From: Hyphomicrobiales bacterium
Lineage (GTDB): Bacteria; Pseudomonadota; Alphaproteobacteria; Rhizobiales; JACESI01
Reading direction: 5' to 3'
Assembly (NCBI GenBank): GCA_039989895.1
Contig: JBDXGY010000005.1
Location: 186,001 to 250,000, forward strand
Length of the DNA stretch: 64,000 bases
Shown: positions 17,702 through 25,160 of the stretch, piece after piece
Layout: every line of letters begins with the position of its first letter
Position numbering within the stretch: position 1 is the stretch's first letter
The notes under the pieces: generated by a model
Told to the model about the DNA's origin: nothing
The model's database searches: none
Seen by the model: only the letters and a program-made list of their open reading frames with translations
Translations under genes and position numbers: made by a program

Positions 17702-18460
17702 TTAAACCGAAACAACACGCTTTTCAGTGATTAAATCGCCACTTCCATCAAGCCTATGAATATTATAGATAGGGCAATTTTTCATGTGATTGGGATAGTC
17801 ATCGCGACGCAAAGGTGTTGCGACAGCCGACATTACGGTCACGGGGATGTCTTCAATATATCCGACTGTCGCACGATGAACATGGCCACAGAAAACACCG
17901 ATAACTCGCCCACAGTCTTTCAATACCTGACGCAAATTATTCATGGTCTGCATTGATTCAAAATGCATTGGATGTGGTCCAACCGTGACTTCACAGGGGG
18001 GATGATGTGTGAAGACAGCGATCGGCTTGGTCGCTTCAGTATTGATCATATCACCTAGATTGCGCATCCGCACCGAACAGAAATCACCTAGGTTGTTATT
18101 AGCATGTTTGGTATCGAGTATGATCAATTTGATAGGAAAATCATCAATCACATACTCAATAAAATCAGAGTTTGTCGTGATATAATCAGCATCAGAAAAA
18201 ACTGATCGCATCATTGCACGATCATCTTTATTGCCGACCATGCCATAAACTGGCGCATGTGCCTTTGAGAGAATTTCTAAAGCCTTAGAATATTCCTCCC
18301 GAAGGCCATTGTGAACAATATCACCACTATGGATGATAATATCCGGCGCCGGATCCAGTGCATTTATATCTGCAATGACAGCCTCAAAATCCCGTATCCG
18401 CTGATCTGCATCAGGGGCATCAAGAGTAATATGGGTGTCTGAAATTTGCGCGATGATCAT
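17702..18460 (-). CDS. metallophosphoesterase, CpdA/GpdQ-like
   Basis: A 252-residue calcineurin-like phosphodiesterase. Motifs in order are DTH (ISDTHITL), HSGDIVHNG, the third motif here GNKDDR, FTHHPP and GHVHRA. These bind a dinuclear metal centre that hydrolyses phosphodiesters such as cyclic nucleotides or glycerophosphodiesters. The third motif is normally GNHD; the His, which usually protonates the leaving group, is replaced by Lys (codon at 18227-18229). The gene starts 11 bp after the sat stop, so it is probably in the sat transcript. Confidence 0.82.
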   Translation of the reverse strand: MIIAQISDTHITLDAPDADQRIRDFEAVIADINALDPAPDIIIHSGDIVHNGLREEYSKALEILSKAHAPVYGMVGNKDDRAMMRSVFSDADYITTNSDFIEYVIDDFPIKLIILDTKHANNNLGDFCSVRMRNLGDMINTEATKPIAVFTHHPPCEVTVGPHPMHFESMQTMNNLRQVLKDCGRVIGVFCGHVHRATVGYIEDIPVTVMSAVATPLRRDDYPNHMKNCPIYNIHRLDGSGDLITEKRVVSV

Positions 18461-18471
18461 AACTGAGGAAC

Positions 18472-19644
18472 TTAGGTCAAGCTGGCATAATATTTCCGGA
18501 GAACATCTATGACTTCCGGTCTGGCAAATTCGGGTGGAATATCTGCGCCAGATGACAGCATTTCTCTTTGCTGGGTGCCCGATACAGAGATGTGGTATTT
18601 AGGATCATGAGGGCATGTCTTGCCCGTCGCCATTCCGTAGCATTTGCGACAGAAGAAAGTGATGTCGATTTTTAGCGCTTGCGTAACCAAGGCGCCTTCC
18701 CACAATTCATCAAAAATATTATGCGCATCAAAGGGACCGTAATAATCGCCGACACCTGCGTGATCGCGGCCAACGATGAGATGCGAGCACCCGAAATTCT
18801 GACGAATAAGCGCATGCAAGAGTGCTTCACGCGGACCGGCATAACGCATTTCAATCGGATATCCGGCTTGTACAACTGTTCCAGGTTTGAAGTAATTATC
18901 GATCATGGTTTGGATCGCTTGTGTTCGAACTTCAGCGGGGATATCGCCGGGTTTCAAAGCGCCCAAAACCTGATGGATGAAAACACCGTCGGTGACCTCA
19001 ACTGCAATTTTCACGAGATGCTCGTGGCTGCGGTGCATTGGATTTCGTGTTTGAAAAGCCGTGACCTTGGACCAGCCTTTTTCTTTAAATAAGGCGCGTG
19101 ATTCATTTGGCCGCAGATATAGGTCAGGATATTTGCCAGGGTATACACCTTCGGAAAGCACAACGACTGATCCAGCCAGATTGACCTCTCCCTGCTCCAT
19201 GACCTTTTGCACCCCGGGGTGGGCAGGGTCTGTAGTCTTATAGACATTTGAACATTCCAGATCTTTATCAATTGAATATTTCTCAGAAAGTTTCAAAATT
19301 CCTGTAATTTCTCCACTCTCCCCATCACACAGTGCAACCTCGTCACCTATGCCAATGCCATCAGCGAGTTCTTGCGTTGTCGAAAGTGTAATTGGGATCG
19401 GCCAAAAAATGCCGTTGCTCAACTTCATATCAACACAAACGCCGCGCCAATCCGCTTCACTCATGAAACCTGAAAGAGGTGTATAAGCGCCCATGCCAAA
19501 CATGAATAAATCTGACACTTCACGACTGGTCAGAGGAATTTTCGAAAGTGACTTAGCACGCTCTAATTCGCTCTCACGCTTATCCTCTAAAACTAATAGA
19601 GGCTTGACCGTATCCGAGCCATGCGGTGGTACAAGTTCACCCAT
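18472..19644 (-). CDS. sat: ATP sulfurylase, dissimilatory type
   Basis: Interconverts ATP plus sulfate with adenosine phosphosulfate (APS) plus pyrophosphate. With aprBA nearby the expected direction is ATP synthesis from APS during sulfite oxidation. The catalytic [11 protein letters not shown] begins at residue 198, GRDHAGVG at 292, and a zinc-type site C332, C335, C344, H346 follows. At 390 residues it is the single-subunit Sat and not the CysDN form. GGGAGAG precedes ATG 19644. It is separated from aprMBA by two small genes and a 52-residue ORF. No APS kinase domain is fused. Confidence 0.95.
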   Translation of the reverse strand: MGELVPPHGSDTVKPLLVLEDKRESELERAKSLSKIPLTSREVSDLFMFGMGAYTPLSGFMSEADWRGVCVDMKLSNGIFWPIPITLSTTQELADGIGIGDEVALCDGESGEITGILKLSEKYSIDKDLECSNVYKTTDPAHPGVQKVMEQGEVNLAGSVVVLSEGVYPGKYPDLYLRPNESRALFKEKGWSKVTAFQTRNPMHRSHEHLVKIAVEVTDGVFIHQVLGALKPGDIPAEVRTQAIQTMIDNYFKPGTVVQAGYPIEMRYAGPREALLHALIRQNFGCSHLIVGRDHAGVGDYYGPFDAHNIFDELWEGALVTQALKIDITFFCRKCYGMATGKTCPHDPKYHISVSGTQQREMLSSGADIPPEFARPEVIDVLRKYYASLT

Positions 19645-19860
19645 GTATTCTCTCCCTTTATATCTACAATTCTACTGCTGACTTACTTGCTGGATTTCAC
19701 AATCCAGATGCCGGCATAGCCTTGTCTCCTCCCAGTATTTTCCTCGCTTCATTCTAACCAGTTCCAGCCTCAATAGAAGGGCCAGTGGTCATATTTTTTA
19801 GCTATTCACTCTGCCTACATATTGATATACAATACATAGCGTAAGTTATTGTTTTTAATT

Positions 19861-19878
19861 GTCTATTATAAAATAGAC
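19861..19878. repeat. inverted repeat in the sat upstream region (7-4-7)
   Basis: GTCTATT, a 4-nt spacer and AATAGAC form a perfect inverted repeat. It is about 217 bp upstream of the sat start and 193 bp before the 52-residue ORF, near a second dyad. It may be an operator for either gene. Confidence 0.5.
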
Positions 19879-19890
19879 GCCACCTATATA

Positions 19891-19905
19891 ATGGTAAAAT
19901 ACCAT
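19891..19905. repeat. inverted repeat in the sat upstream region (6-3-6)
   Basis: ATGGTA-AAA-TACCAT is a perfect dyad 12 bp after the first inverted repeat. The two together occupy 45 bp of an AT-rich 427-bp gap between divergently oriented sat and the 52-residue ORF. The rest of the gap, 19645-20071, shows no other clear signal. Confidence 0.5.
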
Positions 19906-20071
19906 GACATACCAACCCTCTCGATAGCCGTTTTGGGATATACCGAAAGGTCTTTGCAACCATCGTTCAAATGTGTATGATGTGATGAGAAAAGCCCGAC
20001 GAGTTATTGTTTGAAATTTTACTTTTTTACAAAAACGGGTTCCATTTTGGTTTCAAATACAAGGCAATTCC

Positions 20072-20230
20072 ATGAGCGATACAAAACCCGTCACTAAAGT
20101 TCCTGAAGGCCAAGCACGCTTCTTTAAAACACGTCAGATGGAGCCCAATGATAAAGGCTATGTCGGATTTGAAACCATATGGGAACCTTTCCAAAAAGAA
20201 GTCCCATATGAGACGCCAAAACGTCCTTAA
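20072..20230 (+). CDS. 52-residue hypothetical protein beside sat/apr
   Basis: A short ORF starting at ATG 20072 and ending at TAA 20230. The product is hydrophilic, rich in Lys, Pro and Glu, with FFKTRQMEPNDKGYVGFETI in the middle and a Pro-rich end. There is no signal or membrane segment. The codon pattern is regular and the ORF fills an otherwise empty gap, pointing to a real gene, but the ribosome site (AAGG) is weak. It points toward the FKBP gene and away from sat. Function is unknown; a small partner or regulator of the sulfite-oxidation enzymes is speculation. Confidence 0.55.
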   Translation: MSDTKPVTKVPEGQARFFKTRQMEPNDKGYVGFETIWEPFQKEVPYETPKRP

Positions 20231-20272
20231 ACATAATATTGATGCAGGTGTTTATCTGCTTACGCTTTGTTG

Positions 20273-20800
20273 TCAGTTGACTGAATGAGTTTTCAGTCCT
20301 GACAGTGTTGCCTCATCGACTTGGTCAGCATCAATATCTCTACCACCTGCCGCTATTTCTTCGTCAGTGGCATCGCGTACTTTCAAAATTTCAAGAGTAA
20401 AGATGGCCTGCCTTCCGCATAACGGATTATTGCCATCGATGGTTAGAGTCTCATCATCTAGCCTAGTCACTATAAAATTCTTTGTGTCACCATTTCCATT
20501 TTCCATGGTGATGGTCATGCCTAGTTCCCGATACTCTTCAGGCACATTTTTGATACTATCCGTAAAAACCAATGACTCATCACGCGGTCCGAAAATTTCA
20601 TTACAATCAATCGGCACCTTAATGACATCACCGACAGCCTTGCCCTCAAGTTCTTCGAGAACCTGAGGTGCCAAAACATCGTTGTGGCCGTGGACATAAC
20701 TTATCGGAAATTCGACTGTGCTGAGAACTTGGCCAGACTTTTCGTCTGTCACCTGGTATTTAAGTTCAACCAGCTTTTCATTTTGGATTAACTCACCCAT
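20273..20800 (-). CDS. FKBP-type peptidyl-prolyl isomerase, SlyD-like
   Basis: About 175 residues. The order fits a SlyD-type FKBP: N-terminal ELKYQVTDEKSG strand, ISYVHGHNDVLAPQVLEELEGKAVGD (the SYVHG and flap-binding helix), an inserted chaperone domain, and the return strand NPLCGRQAIFTLEILKVRDAT, where SlyD has NHPLAGK. It lacks a His-rich metal tail; the C-terminus is acidic instead. ATG 20800 has AGGTGA upstream; GTG 20809 is an alternative. Located between aprA and sat, it may assist folding of the Apr proteins. Confidence 0.75.
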   Translation of the reverse strand: MGELIQNEKLVELKYQVTDEKSGQVLSTVEFPISYVHGHNDVLAPQVLEELEGKAVGDVIKVPIDCNEIFGPRDESLVFTDSIKNVPEEYRELGMTITMENGNGDTKNFIVTRLDDETLTIDGNNPLCGRQAIFTLEILKVRDATDEEIAAGGRDIDADQVDEATLSGLKTHSVN

Positions 20801-20826
20801 TTTACTCACCTACAGCCGATCAATGT

Positions 20827-21180
20827 TTAAAATATTGAAGCACCAAAAATATAGACTTCTTCTCCATCATATCCAAGAACCAATCGTCCAAGCCATTCAC
20901 CTTCGCGGGCGGTGCTGCGTTGCTTGAACAAAACGGTGACATGTTGGCCACGGCGAATAATGCCAAGTTCGTCGTAATCTTCAGATAAGCTTCTCGTCAA
21001 TTCACTATTTGCAAATTGGTTGCCAATCTCAATCTCATTCAAACCTAATGTCAGATCCGGAGAGAAGCATTTTATAAACTCAGGATAATTACCTTCGTTC
21101 GAATTTTTGATAAGATCACGCCACATAGTGTTCGCAAGCGACATAATTTCTTCATCGCTGTGATTAACGATGTTCATCAT
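20827..21180 (-). CDS. conserved-looking hypothetical protein in apr cluster
   Basis: A 117-residue soluble protein that I cannot place firmly. Residues 10-50 form an amphipathic helix pattern (MSLANTMWRDLIKNSNEGNYPEFIKCFS) and the second half reads as beta strands (VTVLFKQRSTAREGEWLGRLVLGYDGEEVYIFGASIF), the order seen in NTF2/SnoaL-like cone folds. AAGG precedes the tandem ATG at 21180/21177. It lies 26 bp upstream of the FKBP gene and 196 bp downstream of aprA on the same strand, so co-transcription with aprMBA is plausible. Confidence 0.6.
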   Translation of the reverse strand: MMNIVNHSDEEIMSLANTMWRDLIKNSNEGNYPEFIKCFSPDLTLGLNEIEIGNQFANSELTRSLSEDYDELGIIRRGQHVTVLFKQRSTAREGEWLGRLVLGYDGEEVYIFGASIF

Positions 21181-21376
21181 AGAACCTTTCTGCTGATGTT
21201 AAAGAAAAACGAAAACCGCGTCTTAATGGATGGAATTTTATATCGCTCATCCTTGAGTTGGCTTTCTAAAATAATAAATGGCTTGACCAAAACAATCATT
21301 GATCAAACCACTTAATGTCAATTGGCAGCTTTGCCAACTGACTTGATGTTTGCTTTCATACTTCAGCTGTTCAGGC

Positions 21377-23287
21377 TTATGCCCTTTTCTTAGCAGGTGC
21401 CTTTTTCTTGGCAGCCTTCTCTTCTTCATCACCGACCAAATGATAACATGGTGCTTTTTCCATGGTATATTCGCCAGTCTCAGGGTCACGTCGCGAAACA
21501 GTAAGAACATGCCAGTTCTTATCATCCAGTTTCATGGCATCGCCACGATAGTAATAACCTGGCCAACGGGTCTCTTTGCGGAAGAGCGTGTGTTGCGTTA
21601 CACATTCAGCTGTACGATGGCGGTGTTTCAATTCCCACGCACGTAGCAATTCATGAATGTCCTTGGCAGCTATACTTTCCAAATCTTCTTCCATAATCTT
21701 GAGTTTTTTCAAACCAATATTAAGAAGCTTTTCATTCGTCATATAGCTAACGGTCACACCGCCACAATATTCATCCATCAGCTTTTGCAAACGATCAAGA
21801 CCCTGTTTTGGGTTGATGTAGCTTGGGCTAACTGTGCCGGCCACAATTTCGTTGCGATAGATTTTGTAGCGTTCCATTGGTGCAAAAATTTCTTCTTTTC
21901 TATCTTGCACCTGTTGATCGTTGATCCGGATACCTTCAGCCTTGCCATCATCGATGTACTTACAGGCTGCTTTGGCTGCCAAACGTCCTTCAGTAAACGA
22001 ACCAGAAGAAAACGCATGAGGCGTACCACCAACGGCATCACCAGCACCAAACAGACCTTCAATCGTCATCATTCGATTATAGCCCCAGAAATATTCTGGT
22101 GGTGAGATGTCCTCAGGACCACTAGCCCAGCCGCCAGCACCCGTCGCATGTGAGCCCATAACATATGGCTCGGAAGTCGTCAGCTCAGGATTCTCGCTTT
22201 TCGGGTCAACATCTGTCGCAGCCCAAAGCACCGCTTGACCAACTGTCATGCCAAGGAAGTTCTCCCAGCCGACCTCTTCCAAATGAGGGTCCTGAAAGGC
22301 TTTCATAGTGACCATATGAATGGGACCACGGCCTGCATTTACTTCGTTGATAATTGCATGGTTACGCAAACATGTCGGTATTGGTCGATGTGTCCGGTGA
22401 GACAGTTCGGGGTCCAAATATTCCTTACCAACCATTTTTTGAAGTTCTGGGAACCACTTGGATTCATACTCTTCACCATTACAGTTTTGAGTATAGGTTT
22501 TTAGGTGTAGGAAATAGGCGCCAACTGGACCATATCCATCTTTAAACCGAGCCAAGACGATCCGATTTTCCATCTGCGTCATTTTTGCGCCTGCATTGAT
22601 CATAAGACCATAAGCAGAACCTGATGACCAAGGCGCATACCAAACGCGCCCTGCGCCTTCACCCACAGAACGTGGTTTGAAAATATTGGATGCGCCACCA
22701 GCAGCAACGACAACCGTTTTAGATTTAAAGACATGGTAGTTGCCTGTACGCACATTAAAGCCAACCGCACCAGCGATCCGGTTATCTTTCGCGTCATCAA
22801 GCAATAGATGAGTTACGCAAATCCGATTATAAATTTTATCTGCGGATTTTTTAGCAGCCTCAGCAACAATCGGCTTATAAGATTCACCGTGAATCATAAT
22901 CTGCCAACGGCCTTCACGAAGATAATTTCCCGTTTTAGGGTTCTTCATAATCGGCAAACCCCAGTCCTCGAACTGGTGGACTGTGGAGTCAACGTGGCGA
23001 GCCATATCGAAAAGCAAGTCTTCACGCACCATGCCCATCAAATCGATACGGGCATAACGCACGTGGTCTTCAGGATTATTTTCGCCCCATCGCGTACCCA
23101 TGTAGCAATTGATCGCATAAAGACCCTGCGCCACGGCACCTGAGCGGTCAATATTAGCTTTTTCAGCAACAACAATCTTTTTATCTTGGCCCCAAAAGCG
23201 CGCTTCCCATGCAGCACCACTGCCGCCTAGTCCGCCGCCTACTACCAAAATATCGATACTGTCTTCAACAATAGTTTCGCACGCCAT
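21377..23287 (-). CDS. aprA: adenylylsulfate reductase alpha subunit
   Basis: Flavoprotein subunit of APS reductase, 636 residues. In sulfur oxidisers it works in reverse, joining sulfite and AMP into APS and passing two electrons on. The FAD-binding VVGGGLGGSGAAWEARFWG is at the N-terminus. Active-site and FAD-contact segments such as RSGAVAQGLYAINCYMG, AAGGASNIFKPRS and the GAGDAVGGTPHAFSSGSFTEGRLAAKAA block are all intact. The C-terminus ends in a Lys/Ala-rich tail. Its ATG overlaps the aprB stop by one base (TAATG), so translation is coupled. Confidence 0.97.
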   Translation of the reverse strand: MACETIVEDSIDILVVGGGLGGSGAAWEARFWGQDKKIVVAEKANIDRSGAVAQGLYAINCYMGTRWGENNPEDHVRYARIDLMGMVREDLLFDMARHVDSTVHQFEDWGLPIMKNPKTGNYLREGRWQIMIHGESYKPIVAEAAKKSADKIYNRICVTHLLLDDAKDNRIAGAVGFNVRTGNYHVFKSKTVVVAAGGASNIFKPRSVGEGAGRVWYAPWSSGSAYGLMINAGAKMTQMENRIVLARFKDGYGPVGAYFLHLKTYTQNCNGEEYESKWFPELQKMVGKEYLDPELSHRTHRPIPTCLRNHAIINEVNAGRGPIHMVTMKAFQDPHLEEVGWENFLGMTVGQAVLWAATDVDPKSENPELTTSEPYVMGSHATGAGGWASGPEDISPPEYFWGYNRMMTIEGLFGAGDAVGGTPHAFSSGSFTEGRLAAKAACKYIDDGKAEGIRINDQQVQDRKEEIFAPMERYKIYRNEIVAGTVSPSYINPKQGLDRLQKLMDEYCGGVTVSYMTNEKLLNIGLKKLKIMEEDLESIAAKDIHELLRAWELKHRHRTAECVTQHTLFRKETRWPGYYYRGDAMKLDDKNWHVLTVSRRDPETGEYTMEKAPCYHLVGDEEEKAAKKKAPAKKRA

Positions 23288-23766
23288 TAGTAATACACTC
23301 CGAGCTTCATTTTGAGTTTGTTTGATTCCAGAGTGTGTACATCGCCATCATCCATGCGGATATATTTAGGCTCACTATAGAGATGCTGACTATCCCGCAT
23401 TTCATTGCTAGGTGCAGGTTCGTCTTTCAACTCAGGATAGCCTGTACCCCATGGCTTAGTGGTGATGGGCGAAAGGAAATTCTTTTCGGTTCCATTCCGG
23501 AACTTAACCCTCCAAGATATCGTGCCCTTTTCTTCATCACGGCGCACCCGAACACTGTGTCCAAGCGGCGCAAAGTCAGCATAACCACGAGCATCAATTG
23601 CATTTTGAGGACACGCTTTAACGCAGGAATAACATTCCCAGCACATATCCGGCTCGATATTATAGGCGCGGCGATAAGTAGGGTCGATATGCATGATATC
23701 CGATGGACAAATATCAACACAGTGTCCGCAACCGTCACAGCTTGTCATGTAGACAAATGTTGGCAT
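23287..23766 (-). CDS. aprB: adenylylsulfate reductase beta subunit
   Basis: Iron-sulfur subunit of APS reductase, 159 residues. Two 4Fe-4S motifs are visible, CDGCGHCVDICP and CWECYSCVKACP, followed by the long C-terminal arm that wraps AprA (GTGYPELKDEP onward). It relays electrons between the AprA flavin and a membrane acceptor. GAAGGA precedes ATG 23766. It sits between aprM and aprA in the order M-B-A, the arrangement known from sulfur oxidisers that lack Qmo. Confidence 0.97.
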   Translation of the reverse strand: MPTFVYMTSCDGCGHCVDICPSDIMHIDPTYRRAYNIEPDMCWECYSCVKACPQNAIDARGYADFAPLGHSVRVRRDEEKGTISWRVKFRNGTEKNFLSPITTKPWGTGYPELKDEPAPSNEMRDSQHLYSEPKYIRMDDGDVHTLESNKLKMKLGVYY

Positions 23767-23804
23767 AGCAGGTTCCTTCGAAATTGTTTCTAATAAATAC
23801 TCGT

Positions 23805-24647
23805 TTAGTAGTGGCGCGGCTGTTCCCGCTTGATGCCCAGACCCATATTAAGCGGAGCATCTTTTAAAAGTTCCATTGAGTGCCTGTCTCTGTCCTCTGG
23901 ATCTGTTCTATCCGCAACACGGGGTAGATTATCCAAAGCACCATTAGCAACGGCAACCTTCTTCTGGTAAGCCGCAGCCGGCTTAAAGAACATATGGGAA
24001 AACTTAGACCACGGCACACCAGCAAAGAGTACCGTTGTTGCAATGAGATATAATCCCAAGAAAATCATGGACCAAACACCACCGCCTGAAGACTGTGTAA
24101 AAGCCCATATCAATCCGAATGTAACACTCGCCAATAGAGACAGAATGAAAAGATCAGCACGAATAACTCGGAATGGCGATTGACCTTCTGAAGATACATC
24201 CACTCGGATGAAAAACCAGAACCAATAACCGCCAACGCAAACCATGAGAGCACCAACAGCCCAAAGAAAAGGCCATATTCCAGGTGAATCTGCAGACGCA
24301 GGGTCAGCAAACACCATAACGATGGTTGCTATCAGATAGATAACAAAACCGTACATTCCGAGAAGGTGAGCAACGCGACGCTTTGGATTGCAAAATTCAG
24401 AAGATGTCAAAACATCCGAAACAGTTGTTTTAACGGCCAGAGATACTTTCTCTCCGCCGCTGACATTTCTTACAGCATTTTGCTCCGATTTCTTACCTTT
24501 GCGGAAGAAATATTTTGCGCTTTGTTTGTGGATTACATCGAATAGTGTTCCACCAGCAACAAGCAGAACCATCAAGATAACATAAGCCTGCATAACAGAC
24601 GGTGAAATAGTTGCCGACAGTTCGGCAAAGTGATTTGTCGTAAACAT
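23805..24647 (-). CDS. aprM: membrane protein AprM, putative anchor/electron acceptor for APS reductase
   Basis: A 280-residue integral membrane protein with five to six hydrophobic helices between about residues 18 and 210, separated by short loops, then a soluble C-terminal tail of about 60 residues ending in PRHY. Its place directly upstream of aprBA matches AprM, the membrane partner in Qmo-less sulfur oxidisers, thought to link AprBA to the quinone pool. Heme or Fe-S ligands are not obvious. First gene of the aprMBA operon; the gap to aprB is 38 bp. The symbol rests mainly on context. Confidence 0.8.
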   Translation of the reverse strand: MFTTNHFAELSATISPSVMQAYVILMVLLVAGGTLFDVIHKQSAKYFFRKGKKSEQNAVRNVSGGEKVSLAVKTTVSDVLTSSEFCNPKRRVAHLLGMYGFVIYLIATIVMVFADPASADSPGIWPFLWAVGALMVCVGGYWFWFFIRVDVSSEGQSPFRVIRADLFILSLLASVTFGLIWAFTQSSGGGVWSMIFLGLYLIATTVLFAGVPWSKFSHMFFKPAAAYQKKVAVANGALDNLPRVADRTDPEDRDRHSMELLKDAPLNMGLGIKREQPRHY

Positions 24648-25160
24648 TTACAGACGCTTCCCCTCCAGAGCTTCTTTAATGGATTAAACCTATCGAACAA
24701 TAGTCAGTGTATCAACCTCGACCCAAGATGGAATAGTCTCATTTTCTCTGAACTTGAACAAATTACAATTATTGAGACTCACCACAATGATTTGCCCTCT
24801 AATATCAAGACTAGTGCGTCGAAAAATGAAACTCATTAAGATATTGATTTAATTAAATAATATTAACATTTCTTCATGCGAAAGATCGTTGCCAAGGGTT
24901 AATAGAGCTAACGAATGATTCAACATAGAATATCTATATAATAATATATAATTAGATAACATCACCCCATAATTGCAGCATTTAGCGCCAATATTAGAAA
25001 TGAGTAAAAGCTTGCTGCCGCGCCGCATGCTTGTGATGAAATAGAGGGGCCTAAGCTTGCATTAGAGCTTGCCTATATTTGTACGTGTAATGATATTTAA
25101 CTACACCCCTCACACGAGGCATAAATCTCATTGAGAAACTCAAGTGCGAAAGATTGTAAC
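24648..25160. other. long intergenic region upstream of aprM
   Basis: 513 bp, strongly AT-rich in the middle, with no convincing ORF. It must hold the aprM promoter near its left end and the 3' end of the chemoreceptor transcript at its right end. The 7-mer AGCTTGC occurs three times within 25009-25072. A 6-bp arm pair GTCTCA/TGAGAC lies within about 90 to 140 bp of the aprM start. No clear terminator or riboswitch is seen. Confidence 0.5.

Noticed and set aside
18472-24647. Dissimilatory sulfate reduction
   Set aside because: Only sat and aprMBA are present, with no dsrAB or qmo in the window; AprM and the surrounding genes fit the oxidative direction better.
24630-24839. 69-codon frame upstream of aprM
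   Set aside because: No ribosome site, low-quality composition, and it would overlap the aprM promoter region.
25009-25072. Three copies of AGCTTGC as a repeat array
   Set aside because: Irregular spacing and only 7 nt; can occur by chance in this region.
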